Position numbers and translations under genes: made by a program. The notes beneath the pieces were generated by a model that saw only the letters and a list, made by a program, of their open reading frames with translations, was not told where the DNA came from and did not search any database. Shown here piece by piece: positions 54,128-64,000 of a stretch of DNA of 64,000 nt (positions are counted from its first letter, which is position 1; each line of letters opens with the position of its first letter). The DNA comes from Septoria linicola (lineage: Eukaryota > Ascomycota > Dothideomycetes > Mycosphaerellales > Mycosphaerellaceae): the NCBI GenBank assembly GCA_024114885.1, contig CP099423.1, forward strand, positions 372,001 to 436,000, in the 5' to 3' direction.

Positions 54128-56300
54128 TATTAATAGCGGCTCTAAGCTTTAATATACGCTTAGAGCTGTCGTCGAAGGAGTGCTAGCGCGTATATACGTC
54201 GTATAATAGATAATATATGTCCTTGTCGCTATCTACCTTAAATAGAGCTACCTCGGTAAGCTATAGTCGTTCTATCTCCTTCTATACCTATAGTAAACGA
54301 TCAAGATAATAGAGCGTGTTATAAAGCTTACTAATTAGTCTATAGCGACGCTAATATAGTAGTATTATATCCTTAAACGTTAGTCTATTAGTAGCTATAT
54401 TAATAGCTTTAGATTCAAGTACTTCTAGATCTTTACTAGTTAGCGTAGCCTGTCTAACGAGGTTAAATATATAGCCTATATAGCGTAGCTAATTCTAGTA
54501 TTTATCGAAGCTGTATTCCTACGTAAGGTACTTAATTACCTTAGAGTTATTACTAGCGTTATTAGAGATAAAGTAACTAACTTTATCGTATAGGTTATAG
54601 TATACTATTACCTCTACTATAGTCTCTATAATGTTACAGCTAGTATAACGGCCCTTCTACCTTAGTAGATCTAGTAATATTGTCCTTAGTTAACCTTCTA
54701 TAGAGATAAAGTATATAATAATACTAAGTAATACTAGTTTGTTTTTAGACGTCTATAGGTCGAATAAGAAGCTGATCCTCGTAATAGTAGCTACTAACTC
54801 CTCTATAATATAGCCGAGTTATTTGTCGAATACTAATACTATCTTAGAGCTCGTAGTTTAGTATAAAGGAATAAATCGGTAGTAATAAGGTTAGAGGTAG
54901 GATAGGAGCGCTCTAAAGGCTAGTAAATCGTACTTATAGAAGGTAATATTATCTGTAATTAGCTATATATATAGTAACGTAAGGAAGTCGTCTATATCGA
55001 ATTTAATAGCTATATTATTATTAATACTCTAAGGCGTAACGTGCCTATCTATTAGCTTATACCGCTTACTAGAAGGTCTTTCTAGCTCCTTACCTTCCTT
55101 ATATATACTATATATTTGTCTTAAGTATACTCCTACCGATAAGGTTAATTTATCTACGTCGTAGATACTAGCCTATTTACTACGTAACTACGCCCTTTAA
55201 GAGTAGTAGATTTTATATACCTAAACTACCTTCTTCTACGTATTCTATAGCCGCTAGCTATACGTAAAGACCTATAATATTATCTAAGTATCGTCTAGTA
55301 GCTATAAGTATATAGGTAATCGTTCGAAGTCTAGTTAGTCGAGTAATTCGGTATTATTATCGTGTTTACGCTTCGTAAGGTGCTAAAAGAGTATAGGCTA
55401 CGAAGCTTATAGAGACGCGTTATTATCTACCTACGTAGCTAATTCTAATAGTATAGACTCTAGGTCTATCTTAATTACTAAAGATAGGTCTAATACTAAT
55501 TCCGTGTCTATACTAAGCTCTATAATAGCGTTATTATAAATACGCTAGTATTTAAAGATAAGATTGTCGCTCTTAGTTAGTATATCCGTATCTCTATAAG
55601 CCGATAACTTGTAACCCTAAGACCGAACTAAACGTGTTTCTAATACTAACTATACTATAGAATACGCGTTTTAGAGCGTATACTTTTTCCTATTTAAATC
55701 GCCGTAGCTAGTTTAGTTGTCTAAGTTATTTTAAGGCTATATAGTCGTATATCTATAATATTAGAGGTAGATTCTTAGTATACTAGAAAGTAATAGTCTA
55801 TTAATATTAAAATATAATAGAAATACGAGCTCAAAATCTTAGAGCTAGGACTATATAAATCTAGAGATGTTTTTATATAGAAATTTTACTAACTATCTAA
55901 GCTCTATTTTATACTACTTAGAATGTCTATCTAATATATTTTAGTAATATTATTTAATATACTAGTAATAATACTACAATTACGATAGTAGATTATAAGG
56001 AATCTAGAGTCTAAAGCTATTAGGTTTAATATTAAGCGTATATAAGCGAGCTCGATTAAACTAACCGAGCTAATTAATCGACGCGGCTTTAGCCGCTTCT
56101 CTAACGATCCCTATACCTTATTATTACGATCTAGTATAACTATACTAATACTATTACTATCAACACGCGCGTAGTAGACTAGACACTTATAATAGCCTGG
56201 CTATACTATCCTATATACCTACAGACACCGCTCGATTATCTCGTATATCTTAATACCGTTAAACGGCGGAGGATAGTATAATAAACGCTCTTACGCCGTC
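54128..56300 (-). pseudogene. hAT transposase remnant, 5' part
   Basis: Strongly RIP-mutated continuation of the hAT interior beyond the retrotransposons. On the minus strand many short coding-like pieces occur between TAG/TAA stops. No clean motif remains, so the assignment rests on position between the hAT ends. Confidence 0.6.
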
Positions 56301-56359
56301 GCCGTCGCACGAAACAATTGCCGCAATTCTACTACTCTTACTCGAAGAAGGATAATATA

Positions 56360-56499
56360 CCGCAAGGCTTGCAAGTCACTTGCTATCTATTCACTTGCTT
56401 ACTTGCCTTGCTTACGTAACAGCCAGGCGCTCTACTTGCTTACTTACTTGCCGCAAGGCTTGCAAACAAGTGAATCCTACTTGCTTGGCGACCAGTCTG
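56360..56499. repeat. Right end of hAT: subterminal repeats and terminal inverted repeat
   Basis: At least six GCAAG/CTTGC words including CACTTGCTTACTTGCC and TTGCTTACTTACTTGCC, then the terminal repeat at 56478-56499. Like the left end it keeps CA/TG and is not visibly RIP-mutated. Confidence 0.82.
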
Positions 56500-56507
56500 G
56501 ATTCAGG
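56500..56507 (+). repeat. Target-site duplication GATTCAGG, right copy
   Basis: Exact copy of 39845-39852. Confidence 0.9.
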
Positions 56508-56638
56508 ATGGCGCACTGATCATTGGCTCAAGGCAATGGACGTCTGAAGAGATCAATGATCTGGAGGCGAAGGTTGATCCGCAGGAGTTGCGCGCAATGC
56601 AAGCCAGGTCATGGAACTCAGGCATACGATTTGTGTAA
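56508..56638 (+). pseudogene. DUF6604 copy 2, 3' end beyond the transposon
   Basis: If the transposon and one duplication copy are taken out, the codon split at 39852 is completed by AT at 56508-56509 and the frame continues for about 43 codons to TAA at 56636-56638 (DGALIIGSRQWTSEEI...). That the frame continues exactly is the best evidence that the insertion split one gene. Confidence 0.85.
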
Positions 56639-57368
56639 CAACAAGACTGCCGATGACTTTTTGAATGCACGCAACGTAGGACACAGAACGAGTGCAGGTG
56701 GCGACTGGCTCTCACTAATCTACTGCGCTCATTGCAGCGCAGAGAAGCTTCTCCGTTGCGCGCAGGACCGTCGGCGAGCGACCGTGTTGTCCCGCACAAG
56801 AGGATGTTGTGAGCCTTGGCATAGACGCTAGCAGTAGGAAAAAATGCTTGTAAACTGCAGCATCGCATGTTCTTCCACATCGAGGTCGTGTAATTGACTT
56901 CATCTCGCGATCCAATCGCTGAAGCTGTCGCGAAACAACACTATCTCAATGCGAGATTGACCAGTCTGGGACATATAAGACTATGATATTCACATATGAG
57001 AAGGTATAAGGAGCCTTTCGACGACATAGCAGCACACTCCCGGCGACTGACGGCGTCTGACCAGTTCTCACCAGACTTGGTCAGAAACGTACCACGTTCT
57101 TTACGACCTCCCTGTCAGCCAAGCAACAATATGGAGCCTTCCCAAGTCCCAAGAACCTCGATCTGATATCGCGAGTTCATCTGATTAGATCCTGGCCTTC
57201 GCCAAGTCGCTTAGCCTCTGGACAATAGAAAGGATCTTTCGTGCTGTGCAGTAGTATACGGGGCTCGATTCAGCAGTATTTTGATCTGATAAGAGCGATG
57301 GAATCGCCTTATACTGTAGAAGAGCAGAGTGCTCAACACCTTTGTTCTGCTACAACTTAGCTGCTACC
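56639..57368. other. Intergenic region
   Basis: This is 730 bp between the broken DUF6604 gene and the MFSD1-like transporter. No gene supported; frames on both strands at 56503-56915 have no domain. Confidence 0.5.
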
Positions 57369-59061
57369 ATGACCACTCCACGCCACGACGTCGTCGAAGA
57401 GAAGAGCGACACAACGATCACAGCAAACATTCTACCCGGCCCAGACGAGAAGAAGAACGTCCACATCGTGACGCTCCCATCCGATGCCAGCAGCGATGCT
57501 CAGCCCGCCACAACACCAGAAGTCATCCCATGGCAATACAAATGGATCGCTCTCGCCTGCGTGATAGTCTTCCCATGGGGCCAAAACTGGACCGGCTCAA
57601 GTCTCGGCCCTCTCAAGAACACTCTCCGCAACGAACTTGATATCTCCAATAGCCAATTCGGCGTCATCTCCTCAGCTGATGCTTTCGTCAATACAGTCTT
57701 CCCGGTCGTCGGAGGTTTGTTGCTGGATTGGTATGGACCTAACCCAGTCACGTTGTGCTGTACAAGTGTCATTCTGGTAGGTAGTTTGATTGCTGCTGCG
57801 GGTGTGACGGTCGAGTTGTGGAGGGTTCTGGTTGCGGGACACATTTTCATGGGCCTGGGGATTGCGATTTTGGATACTGCTCAGCAAAAGGTGAGTTCAC
57901 AGTCCCGCCACAGATTGAATACAGAGGGACACTGATAGCAGCAGTTCTTCTACCACTGGTTCGGCGCCTCAGGTCTAGCGTTCGCCTTTGGCATCGAGAA
58001 CGCGTTTGCAAACACAATCGGTCTGGTCGCTGGCATGACTGCGATTCCGATCCGTGATGGAACTGGAACTTACAAGTGGACCTTTTGGATTCCAGTCATC
58101 TTTTGCGCTTTCTCGCTTGCTGTGAATGTTGCATACGTCTTTTTCGAGCGCTTGGTTGTGCCGAAGAGATTCTGGCTGACACCTGCTCGGGGCGAAGCGA
58201 TCAGTAAAGACCATCTGGCCCACAGGAAGAACTTTTCGTGGCGTGTCTTGCTTGACCTACCTTGGGTGTATCTCATGCTGCCAGCGACACAGCTTCTGCA
58301 AAGTGGAGCTGCAGGCGGCTTCAGCGTGTCTTCTGCAGATATCATCAGGATGAAAGGGTATGAGGAAGATGTTGCTGGATACTTGTCAACAGCCCAAGAT
58401 ATCCTACCCATCGTGCTCTCGCCCGTTGTGGGCAAGATGATCGACTTGTATGGCCATCGCTTCCATTACGTGGCATCGGCTCCGATCTTCTGGATTATTG
58501 CATGTTCGCTTCTCGGCTTTTCGAGCGTTCACCCACTGGTCGCTTTAGTATTCAGCAGTCTTGCTGGCGTCGTGAATGCGATGCCACTCCAGATCTGCAT
58601 ACCTCTTCTCGTGGCCGATCAGTCTAGACTCGGTACTGCATTTGGCCTGTGGAGGGCTTTCAACAACTCTGGCAGCACGATTGTCAGTACTGACAAACCT
58701 CTATAATAGAGCATCGCTGACTTTGTCGCAGATGGACATTGCCTTTGGCGCTCTCCAAGATGGCACTGAAGGTCAAGGCTATGACAAAGTTCTCTCGCTC
58801 GCCATCGGAATGAAAGCCTTCGCATTCGCTGTCGCTCTGATATATCTCTTCGTCGATTATCGATGTCTTGGCAAGGGCATGACCATGACTCGCAAGAAGC
58901 GAGAAGCTAGGGAAGCTGAGCTGTTGCTGACAGAGACCGATCCTCAAGATGATCCACTCACCCGAAGGACTTCGAACAAGTACATGACAGGTGTGACGCT
59001 TGCGCTTCTGCTGGGAATCATCATCACCGCATGGGTCGTATTCGTGGTGTACCTAATCTGA
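57369..59061 (+). CDS. MFS transporter, MFSD1-like
   Basis: Exons 57369-57890, 57942-58682 and 58732-59061 give 530 residues. The soluble N-terminus is followed by 12 predicted membrane segments: WIALACVIVFPWG, then the A-motif region NTVFPVVGGLLLDWYGP, GHIFMGLGIAILDTAQQK, HWFGASGLAFAFGIENA, and a second half with VGKMIDLYGHRFHYV. This resembles vacuolar/lysosomal MFSD1, a dipeptide exporter in animals; substrate in fungi is unknown. Introns are 51 bp (GTGAGT) and 49 bp (GTCAGT). The first has a triple acceptor TAGCAGCAG. The last segment (GVTLALLLGIIITAWVVFVVYLI) ends at the C-terminus. Intact. Confidence 0.85.
57891..57941 (+). other. Intron 1 of the MFSD1-like gene, with tandem acceptors
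   Basis: The acceptor side reads GATAGCAGCAG; AG at 57938, 57941 or 57944 all keep frame, adding or removing Gln residues between QQK and FFYHWF. The end given is the middle choice. Confidence 0.7.
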
Positions 59062-59185
59062 GTAAAGCTCGCAAGAAGGCGCGACCGTACAGCGCAATTA
59101 GACAGAGAGAAAGTTATGTACAATCTGGAATAAGTCATTCCTGTCGATTTCAACTTGTCGCATCGTTTCTCAAACACATATCAGT

Positions 59186-59737
59186 CTAGTAGACCAGTGT
59201 GGCAAGACGGGCAGTAAGACCACCAACAACGATGGAGCTGGTGAGGAAGATCTGGAAGCGGACCTGTTCAGATGCATCAGTGTGTGTCGCGTCAGATGTG
59301 AGTTCAATGGCCAGATCTCACCATGACCTTGTTGACCAAGGACTGGAATACAGAGTGCGTGATTCTCAGTCCAACGTAGGTCCAAGCTGCCTTGAGAGTA
59401 TTTGGGTGCTTGTCGCCGATGAGGGCAAGAGCCAGGACAACTGCATAGAAGACAGTTGGCTGCTCGTGCAAATGGTTGTAGTTGTCCTGGTCACAGTTTT
59501 AGCTTCGGAATTGCTAAGAAGGTATCATGGCATCAAGCATACGGCAATCTGCTGGATCGATATTGGAACTTTGGTCTTGAACTCATTCGCAACCTTGTCC
59601 GGATCGGTGTTGATCTTGTACTTAGAGATAGCTGGGATGCGAGTAGCATACATCCAGACTTCCATCACGAACGACCAGCCGGCCAGGGTGACCAGCGGCT
59701 TGATGAGCGCAGAGTGAGAGAGGATCTGGGTAGACAT
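59186..59737 (-). CDS. MAPEG family membrane protein
   Basis: Three exons, 59737-59543, 59486-59322 and 59263-59186 (introns of 56 and 58 bp with GTATGC and GTGAGA donors), give 145 residues. Membrane segments: TLAGWSFVMEVWMYATRIPA, TVFYAVVLALALIGD, LKAAWTYVGLRITHSVFQSL and IFLTSSIVVGLTARLATLV. The NHLHEQPTVFYAV and VGLRITHSVFQ stretches are the MAPEG signature (membrane-associated proteins in eicosanoid and glutathione metabolism, PF01124). A glutathione-dependent detoxification role is family-based inference. Convergent with the MFSD1-like gene. Confidence 0.85.
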
Positions 59738-60123
59738 GATTGCGTTTCTTGGCTTGCGGAGGAGGGTATGAGTTGTTACTCTGAATTGCAGATGTTGTTG
59801 TTGTAGCTGAGGACAGCAGTGGACTGATGCCTACACGCCTCGGCTATTCACTCACGCTTGCCGAAAGCGAACTTTTCTTGCGTGTGCCAAGCACACTGAC
59901 ACGAGCTTGTGCCCCAACAGGCCACTCACCTATATACTTTCTCAGCTAGCCATCTTGCCCCTTGCACTCTAGCGACCATCTATGCGCGTCCGGAAAGGCC
60001 CTTTAGGGTATGCCAGTGAGCAAAGCAGCATCTGCGGCCCAAGAGCGCTATTATGAGACTGCATGCGACCTGGCCAAGCAGCCTCGCCAACCTGACGCTA
60101 TCAAGGCGCAGTATCTCGCTCAG
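59738..60123. other. Intergenic region
   Basis: 386 bp, no gene seen. It lies upstream of the MAPEG gene and downstream of the degenerate gene on the same strand. Confidence 0.45.
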
Positions 60124-61071
60124 TCAATTGTCCGACGCAAATATACCACCAAAAATGACTTCAGAGTCTGATGGGGACTCAGGCGAGTTTATGGATGGCC
60201 CGAAGTCGTAGCAGCCGGGATTTGCGGCCTCCCAGCGGGCCACATCGTGTGCTGTAGTCTTAGAAGCAGCGCCATAGTCGGTACATCCTGATGCGAGCGC
60301 GCTCTTGCGATGGACCCTCTGGAACTTCGACGTGCAGAAACTTCGAAAGCTTGCAGGCGCGTGACGGTATCCATCGTCTGAGACATTGTTCTTGCAATTA
60401 TAGTCGCACTCGAACCAGCCGTAGATGTCCTCCGACCAGGTTTTTCGAATATGCCGCTCAGATGTTTTGCCTTCCTTGTACAGTCTGCTGGCGATGAGCA
60501 GAATATCGCCCACTGCGTCCAGATTGTCGATCATATGGTCGGACACAGACCCGGGTTTGAGGCACTCTTGCACTTTGTCCAAGGAGGACATGGCTTCGTA
60601 ATGCTCCTGGTTCCATTCCCTTATGCTGAATGCAACATTCAGTTGGTCTGCGCCTTTGCTTGTGACACGCCAGCGCAGGAAGTCGTGGAGACCATTGCCG
60701 CACGTCCACTTGTCTTTCAGAATGATCTTGATGCTTTGGTCAGTGACTGCGATTCTCTGAAACGGAGTTCAGCTTACTGATACGCTCTGGATATGATTTC
60801 GGTTGGTGCTGCCAATTTGGCGCGTGTAATCGATGAAGAAGCCAAAGTCGCATCGATGCAGATGGGTCGTGAAGATGTTGATGTGGTAGAATATGGACAA
60901 GGCCTCTTCCCGGATCTGTCTGCTGGTACGAACCAGTGCAGGTTGCACTGCGTACACTTTGTCTATATGATGACACGCGCTCGGTATATGCAGTGGCTCT
61001 TACGAGTAAAGTGCATATTCATAGATGGTATTGCGCAGCTCGCCTGACAGAACGGACAAGCGGCAATGCAT
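60124..61071 (-). pseudogene. Hypothetical protein, F-box-like / 2EXR-type, with nonsense codons
   Basis: ATG at 61071 starts a frame with SGELRNTIYEYAL and VQPALVRTSRQIREEALSIFYHINIF, a combination typical of the large fungal family of LPxELRNxIYExAL proteins. The frame stays the same to 60124 but is interrupted by TAA at 61000-61002 and by TGA within VSVS-stop-TPFQRIAVTD near 60769. A very short intron (21 bp, GTAAGC...TTTCAG) would remove the second stop, yet that is below the usual fungal size. The C-terminal part (KWTCGNGLHDFLRW, CDYNCKNNVSDDGY) looks conserved. Probably a decaying gene. Confidence 0.6.
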
Positions 61072-61360
61072 TTTTGACCTCTGGAAATCAGCGTGATTCA
61101 GATTGCGAATTTCGAGTAAACCGTACTGAACCGTGTAGTGGATTAGCACGCTTCCAAGCGCATGTCGTAGAGCAATATCTGGTAATCTGTCGCGGCACGT
61201 CGTAATCTCTGTCTTGTTGGAGGAAGAGGAAGGTACAGCTGCACGAAGTTTTGTGCTTCGGCCAATGCGCCTTCACAAGAACTTTCACTTTACACAGTAG
61301 CTACGACCCCTGCTAAGAACAGTCCAGATCACGACGACATCAAACACGCATTCGCGGAGC

Positions 61361-62840
61361 TCAGCACGCCTCAGCCTTTGACCGCTCTTCTATTGTACTG
61401 TTGCTCGACGAGCTGTCCTCCTTGTCGTTCCCTATTCGCCGCCGCGCAGGATATATCCAGCAGACTAGTGGTTGTGTACACCCAGTCAGCAGAATCGCCA
61501 TGATGACCATTGCTGTATAGCACTTCTCAGAGATAATCCCAGCCTCCAGGCCGATGTTCAATGCGATGAGCTCGACAATACCCTTGCAACTCATCAGAAT
61601 TCCTACAGTCCACGACTCTCGTGCTGGCATCGAGCATAGTCGAGCAGCTGCAAAGCCTGCGATGGTCTTGCCGAAGAAGGCGATTGCGACGACAGCTACC
61701 ACGTAAGCCCAGTCGAGACCCTCCTTGAGACTACTCACGTCCGTGTTGAGTCCGCACAGCGCAAAGAATGGTGGCAAGAGCACGTTGTACACCAGCGCAG
61801 TCAGTCTGTTAGTGATACAGTCCCGAAAATCATCTCCCTTTGGCATCACAAGACCTGCAATGAATGCACCAAAGATCGGATGTATGCCTAATACTCATCA
61901 GCAGCAATTCTCGCTAACAAAGGCAGAGATCTAGCTCACCGATCATGGCGGTGAACATGCTCGCCACTAGGACCACGACTAGTGCGACAGCCAGGAAGTG
62001 GTCAAATGTCAGCCGCGCATCGAGCTGCCGCAGAACTGGGGCAATGGCGAAGAACATGAACAGCACCAGACCAATGCAGCATAAGATGATGTACAACGCC
62101 ACGCTGCCAGAGCCCGCGTTGGCGAGAGCGACAGCCAAAGCCAACAAACTCCAGCCCACAACATCGTTCGCCACACCGGCAGCTATGGCAATGATGCCGA
62201 CTGGAGAATGCAGTAGATCGCAAGACATGAGTATACGAGCAAGTATCGGGAAAGCCTAGCATCTATCAGCATAGAATCACCACTTCGTAGAAACGCACCT
62301 ACAGTAATGCACAACGCCAGCCCGATGAACAACACAAACACTCCGAAGTCATCCTGCTCCGAGTCCTGAAAATGCTCAAACATGCCAACAGCAACAGCAC
62401 AACCCAACCCAAATGGCACTGCCATTCCGAAGATCGAGACCATCAATGCCGGTTTGAGGTTATTCTTCAGACCGGACATATCGACTTCGAGACCAACAAG
62501 GAACATCAAGAATATAAGACCCAATGTCGAGCTGCCATTGAGCATTGACTTCGACTCAGCTGGGAAGATACTCTGCGTGAAGTTCGGGATATGGCCGAGC
62601 ACCGAAGGTCCTAGAATGAGTCCGCCGATAACTTCTGATATGACTCTTGGTTGCCATAGTTTGTGGAGGATTAAGTGGACGAGGTTGCATGTTGCTAGTA
62701 TGACGATGATCTGCGCGAAGTCAGTGATAGTTCGCCTTAGCAATGAATGAAGAGAGACGAACCTGGAAGAGCAGGAGAGTGATCGGATCTGCTGGGTTGT
62801 ACTTGAGCGGATCGTCGCCAGATAGAATGGAGGCGACCAT
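61361..62840 (-). CDS. Kha1-like K+/H+ antiporter (CPA2 family)
   Basis: Four exons with introns at 62711-62762, 62256-62302 and 61888-61939 give 442 residues from ATG at 62840 (472 if the ATG at 62930 is used). Motifs of the CPA2/KefB family: VISEVIGGLILGPSVLG, LGLIFLMFLVGLEVD, then CITAFPILARIL across the second splice, GVANDVVGWSLLALAVAL, HPIFGAFIAGLVMP across the third, and ILMSCKGIVELIALNIGL. The paired aspartate position is ND in VANDVVGW. Yeast Kha1 is in internal membranes and has a long C-terminal tail; here the protein ends shortly after the membrane domain (Ser-rich 25 residues), so tail regulation is absent. Intact. Confidence 0.88.
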
Positions 62841-63204
62841 GTTGTCGTTGTTCGTGTAGTTGTGTGAGTTAGATTTAATCGAGCCACTGTAGTATGTGCT
62901 CGTGACTACTATGTTCCATGGTAGCGACAAATGCAGTGGGACTACCTTGGTGGCCGCTATGTTCTTGGTGCTAGAGACCAGTGCGGCAAGACTTCGGTAG
63001 TCCTGATGTCAGCATGAAGAAAGCGCGGAGAATGTGGTGAGAAGCCATTGAGCTATAGATCTCTCGCATGTGAAGACCGATGCCTGGTGAAGCACAGCAT
63101 AGCTACAGCATATCCATTCCAGCAATCTTCACAATCGGCTGCCTAACACACCAGATCAGCTCAACCCCCCAAACGACCTTTCAATCTACTCACAAACTAC
63201 ACAC
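62841..63204. other. Intergenic region between Kha1-like gene and ERG28
   Basis: Contains the upstream side of the Kha1-like gene (possible N-terminal coding to 62930) and the 3' side of ERG28. Nothing else seen. Confidence 0.45.
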
Positions 63205-63692
63205 CTACCTCACATAACTCCCCCACTGCACCAACATCCACACACTCGTCACCGTACTCACAGCCACCGGACTCGCCAACCCCCTCCCCCACTTCGCACT
63301 CCCAAAAGCCAACCACTCAGTCAAAAAGTGCGCAAACGCAATTCCATACGTCCACAAACACAACTCATACACCTTCGGATCAGAAATATTGTACGCTGCG
63401 TACAAGCGCACGACACTACTGAGTGCTGTCCAGGTGCCGAATGTGCGCGCGCTGAGCTCGTTGACGGGGCTGGGGTTCTTGTCTGTTTTGTAGGGGCGGC
63501 CGGAGTAGACTTCTTTGGAGCCGGAGAGGGAGCGGTAGCATTGGATTGTGTTGCCGATGGATACGATGGCGATCTGGAGGGAAGGTTTAGATGGAGTGAT
63601 GGGAAGTGAATAGGAGGTGGTGGACTTACGAAGAGGAGCCATTTTGGGAGGTAGCCCTCGTGTTGGGGAAGGTAGGCTGTTAGTGAAGACAT
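63205..63692 (-). CDS. ERG28: Erg28, ergosterol biosynthesis scaffold protein
   Basis: Exons 63692-63630 and 63573-63205, intron of 56 bp (GTAAGT...CTCCAG), give 143 residues. MSSLTAYLPQHEGYLPKWLLF joins to IAIVSIGNTIQCY; then NELSARTFGTWTALSSVVRLYAAY, YELCLWTYGIAFAHFLTEWL and VSTVTSVWMLVQWG are the conserved four-membrane-segment layout of Erg28. It tethers the C-4 demethylation enzymes Erg25-26-27 in the ER. The end at SYVR is short of the usual tail by a few residues; a further small exon cannot be excluded. Intact. Confidence 0.9.
63574..63629 (-). other. Intron of ERG28
   Basis: GTAAGT donor and CCCTCCAG acceptor; needed to join KWLLF to IAIVSIG. Confidence 0.85.
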
Positions 63693-63914
63693 TCGGAATG
63701 ACTTGTCGTCGATGATATTAGCAAGAGCTGTATATCTGGTTGCAGTTCTATCGTAAGTGTCAAATGTCAGCTCGACGCGAAAAGTGAAGTTCGACGCGTA
63801 CTTTCTCGGCAACGCTCTTGGAAACAACCTCATCATCCCACACGCGCACTTCTGCACTTCTGGTTGACGGTTCTTACACTCAACAGCAATACCACGAAGT
63901 CGGCGACTGTCAAT

Positions 63915-64000
63915 ATGGCGTCCGCTGTGCCGATCGATATATATGCTGCTCCAACAACACAGGTCTTTGCAGCAATCGGGCTCATCTGGCTGACACTGAA
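63915..64000 (+). CDS. Start of a divergent gene, cut by the window edge
   Basis: ATG at 63915 opens a frame to the end of the window (MASAVPIDIYAAPTTQVFAA, then GLIWLTL), the first part of a probable membrane protein. It faces away from ERG28 with 222 bp between the start codons. Too short to identify. Confidence 0.5.
   Translation, partial: MASAVPIDIYAAPTTQVFAAIGLIWLTL

Larger units (their letters stand above)
39853..56499 (-). mobile_element. hAT-like DNA transposon carrying nested retrotransposons
   Basis: The ends are inverted repeats of about 22 bp (39853-39874 and 56478-56499; 19 of 22 match, starting CAGACTGGTC), flanked by the 8-bp duplication GATTCAGG. Many copies of GCAAGTAAG/CTTACTTGC lie within 150 bp of both ends, as hAT subterminal repeats do. 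Without the two retrotransposons it is about 3.7 kb. On the minus strand near 40500-40680 a RIP-damaged reading resembles the fungal hAT transposase segment (PNIKWRFIKK, then LWNIYKDKYRRP). The transposase would be read from about 55.6 kb leftward; it is full of TAG/TAA stops, so not autonomous now. Confidence 0.82.

Noticed and set aside
60740..60775. 21-bp intron removing the TGA in the degenerate gene
   Set aside because: Too short for a known fungal intron; listed as a nonsense codon with uncertainty.
1..64000. CRISPR arrays, rRNA or bacterial operon features
   Set aside because: Intron-containing eukaryotic genes throughout; no regular spacer-repeat array or rRNA seen.

Overview
This window is fungal nuclear DNA, most probably from a plant-associated filamentous ascomycete. 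A dothideomycete of the Mycosphaerella type is my best guess, but that is inference. The support is: short GT-AG introns of about 46-85 bp with CTRAY-like branch sites, DUF6604 proteins (a Pezizomycotina family), small secreted cysteine-rich peptides, and transposons heavily mutated in the way repeat-induced point mutation (RIP, CpA to TpA) works.

Layout. Positions 1-1040 are RIP-mutated: an inverted, truncated Copia element plus an unidentified remnant. From 1.8 to 3.6 kb lie two tandem genes for peptides like plant RALF (rapid alkalinization factor). 4.4-7.4 kb holds a tannase/feruloyl esterase gene with a frameshift and a broken SRPK-type kinase. 9.6-10.8 kb holds a second pair of small secreted peptide genes, one broken by a stop. 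11.2-18.9 kb has a conserved signal-peptide membrane protein, three related proteins with an F-box-like LPxEl segment, and an apparently intact DUF6604 gene. 20.9-24.8 kb has an intact SRPK-like kinase with a GC-AG intron and a decayed Dal5-type transporter. 24.9-31.6 kb is a conserved core: a CorA-like protein, dihydroorotate dehydrogenase with a large Ala/Ser-rich insertion, Cdc73, and a small membrane protein. 32.3-36.5 kb has a decayed PAN-like secreted protein and two more small membrane proteins. A second DUF6604 gene (37.1-39.9 kb) is broken by a 16.6-kb insertion and its 3' end resumes at 56.5 kb. 57.4-64 kb is again ordinary genes: an MFSD1-like transporter, a MAPEG protein, a degenerate hypothetical gene, a Kha1-like K+/H+ antiporter, Erg28, and the start of a divergent gene.

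The 16.6-kb insertion can be resolved by eye. A hAT-like DNA transposon (39853-56499) is flanked by the 8-bp duplication GATTCAGG. It contains a complete Ty3/Gypsy element (41156-47813, duplication TCGTA), and a complete Ty1/Copia element (47824-54122, duplication GTACT) lies directly beside it. RIP has removed nearly all CA/TG dinucleotides from the hAT and Gypsy interiors, less so from the Copia, and has not visibly touched the outermost ~150 bp of the hAT.

The window mixes intact housekeeping genes with many broken accessory genes (tannase, kinase, transporter, secreted proteins, DUF6604 copy). The long intact housekeeping frames argue that most of the breaks are real decay rather than sequencing error. 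The most interesting content is the tandem RALF-like pair, intact and close to a RIP-mutated transposon, and the readable insertion history of the transposon cluster.
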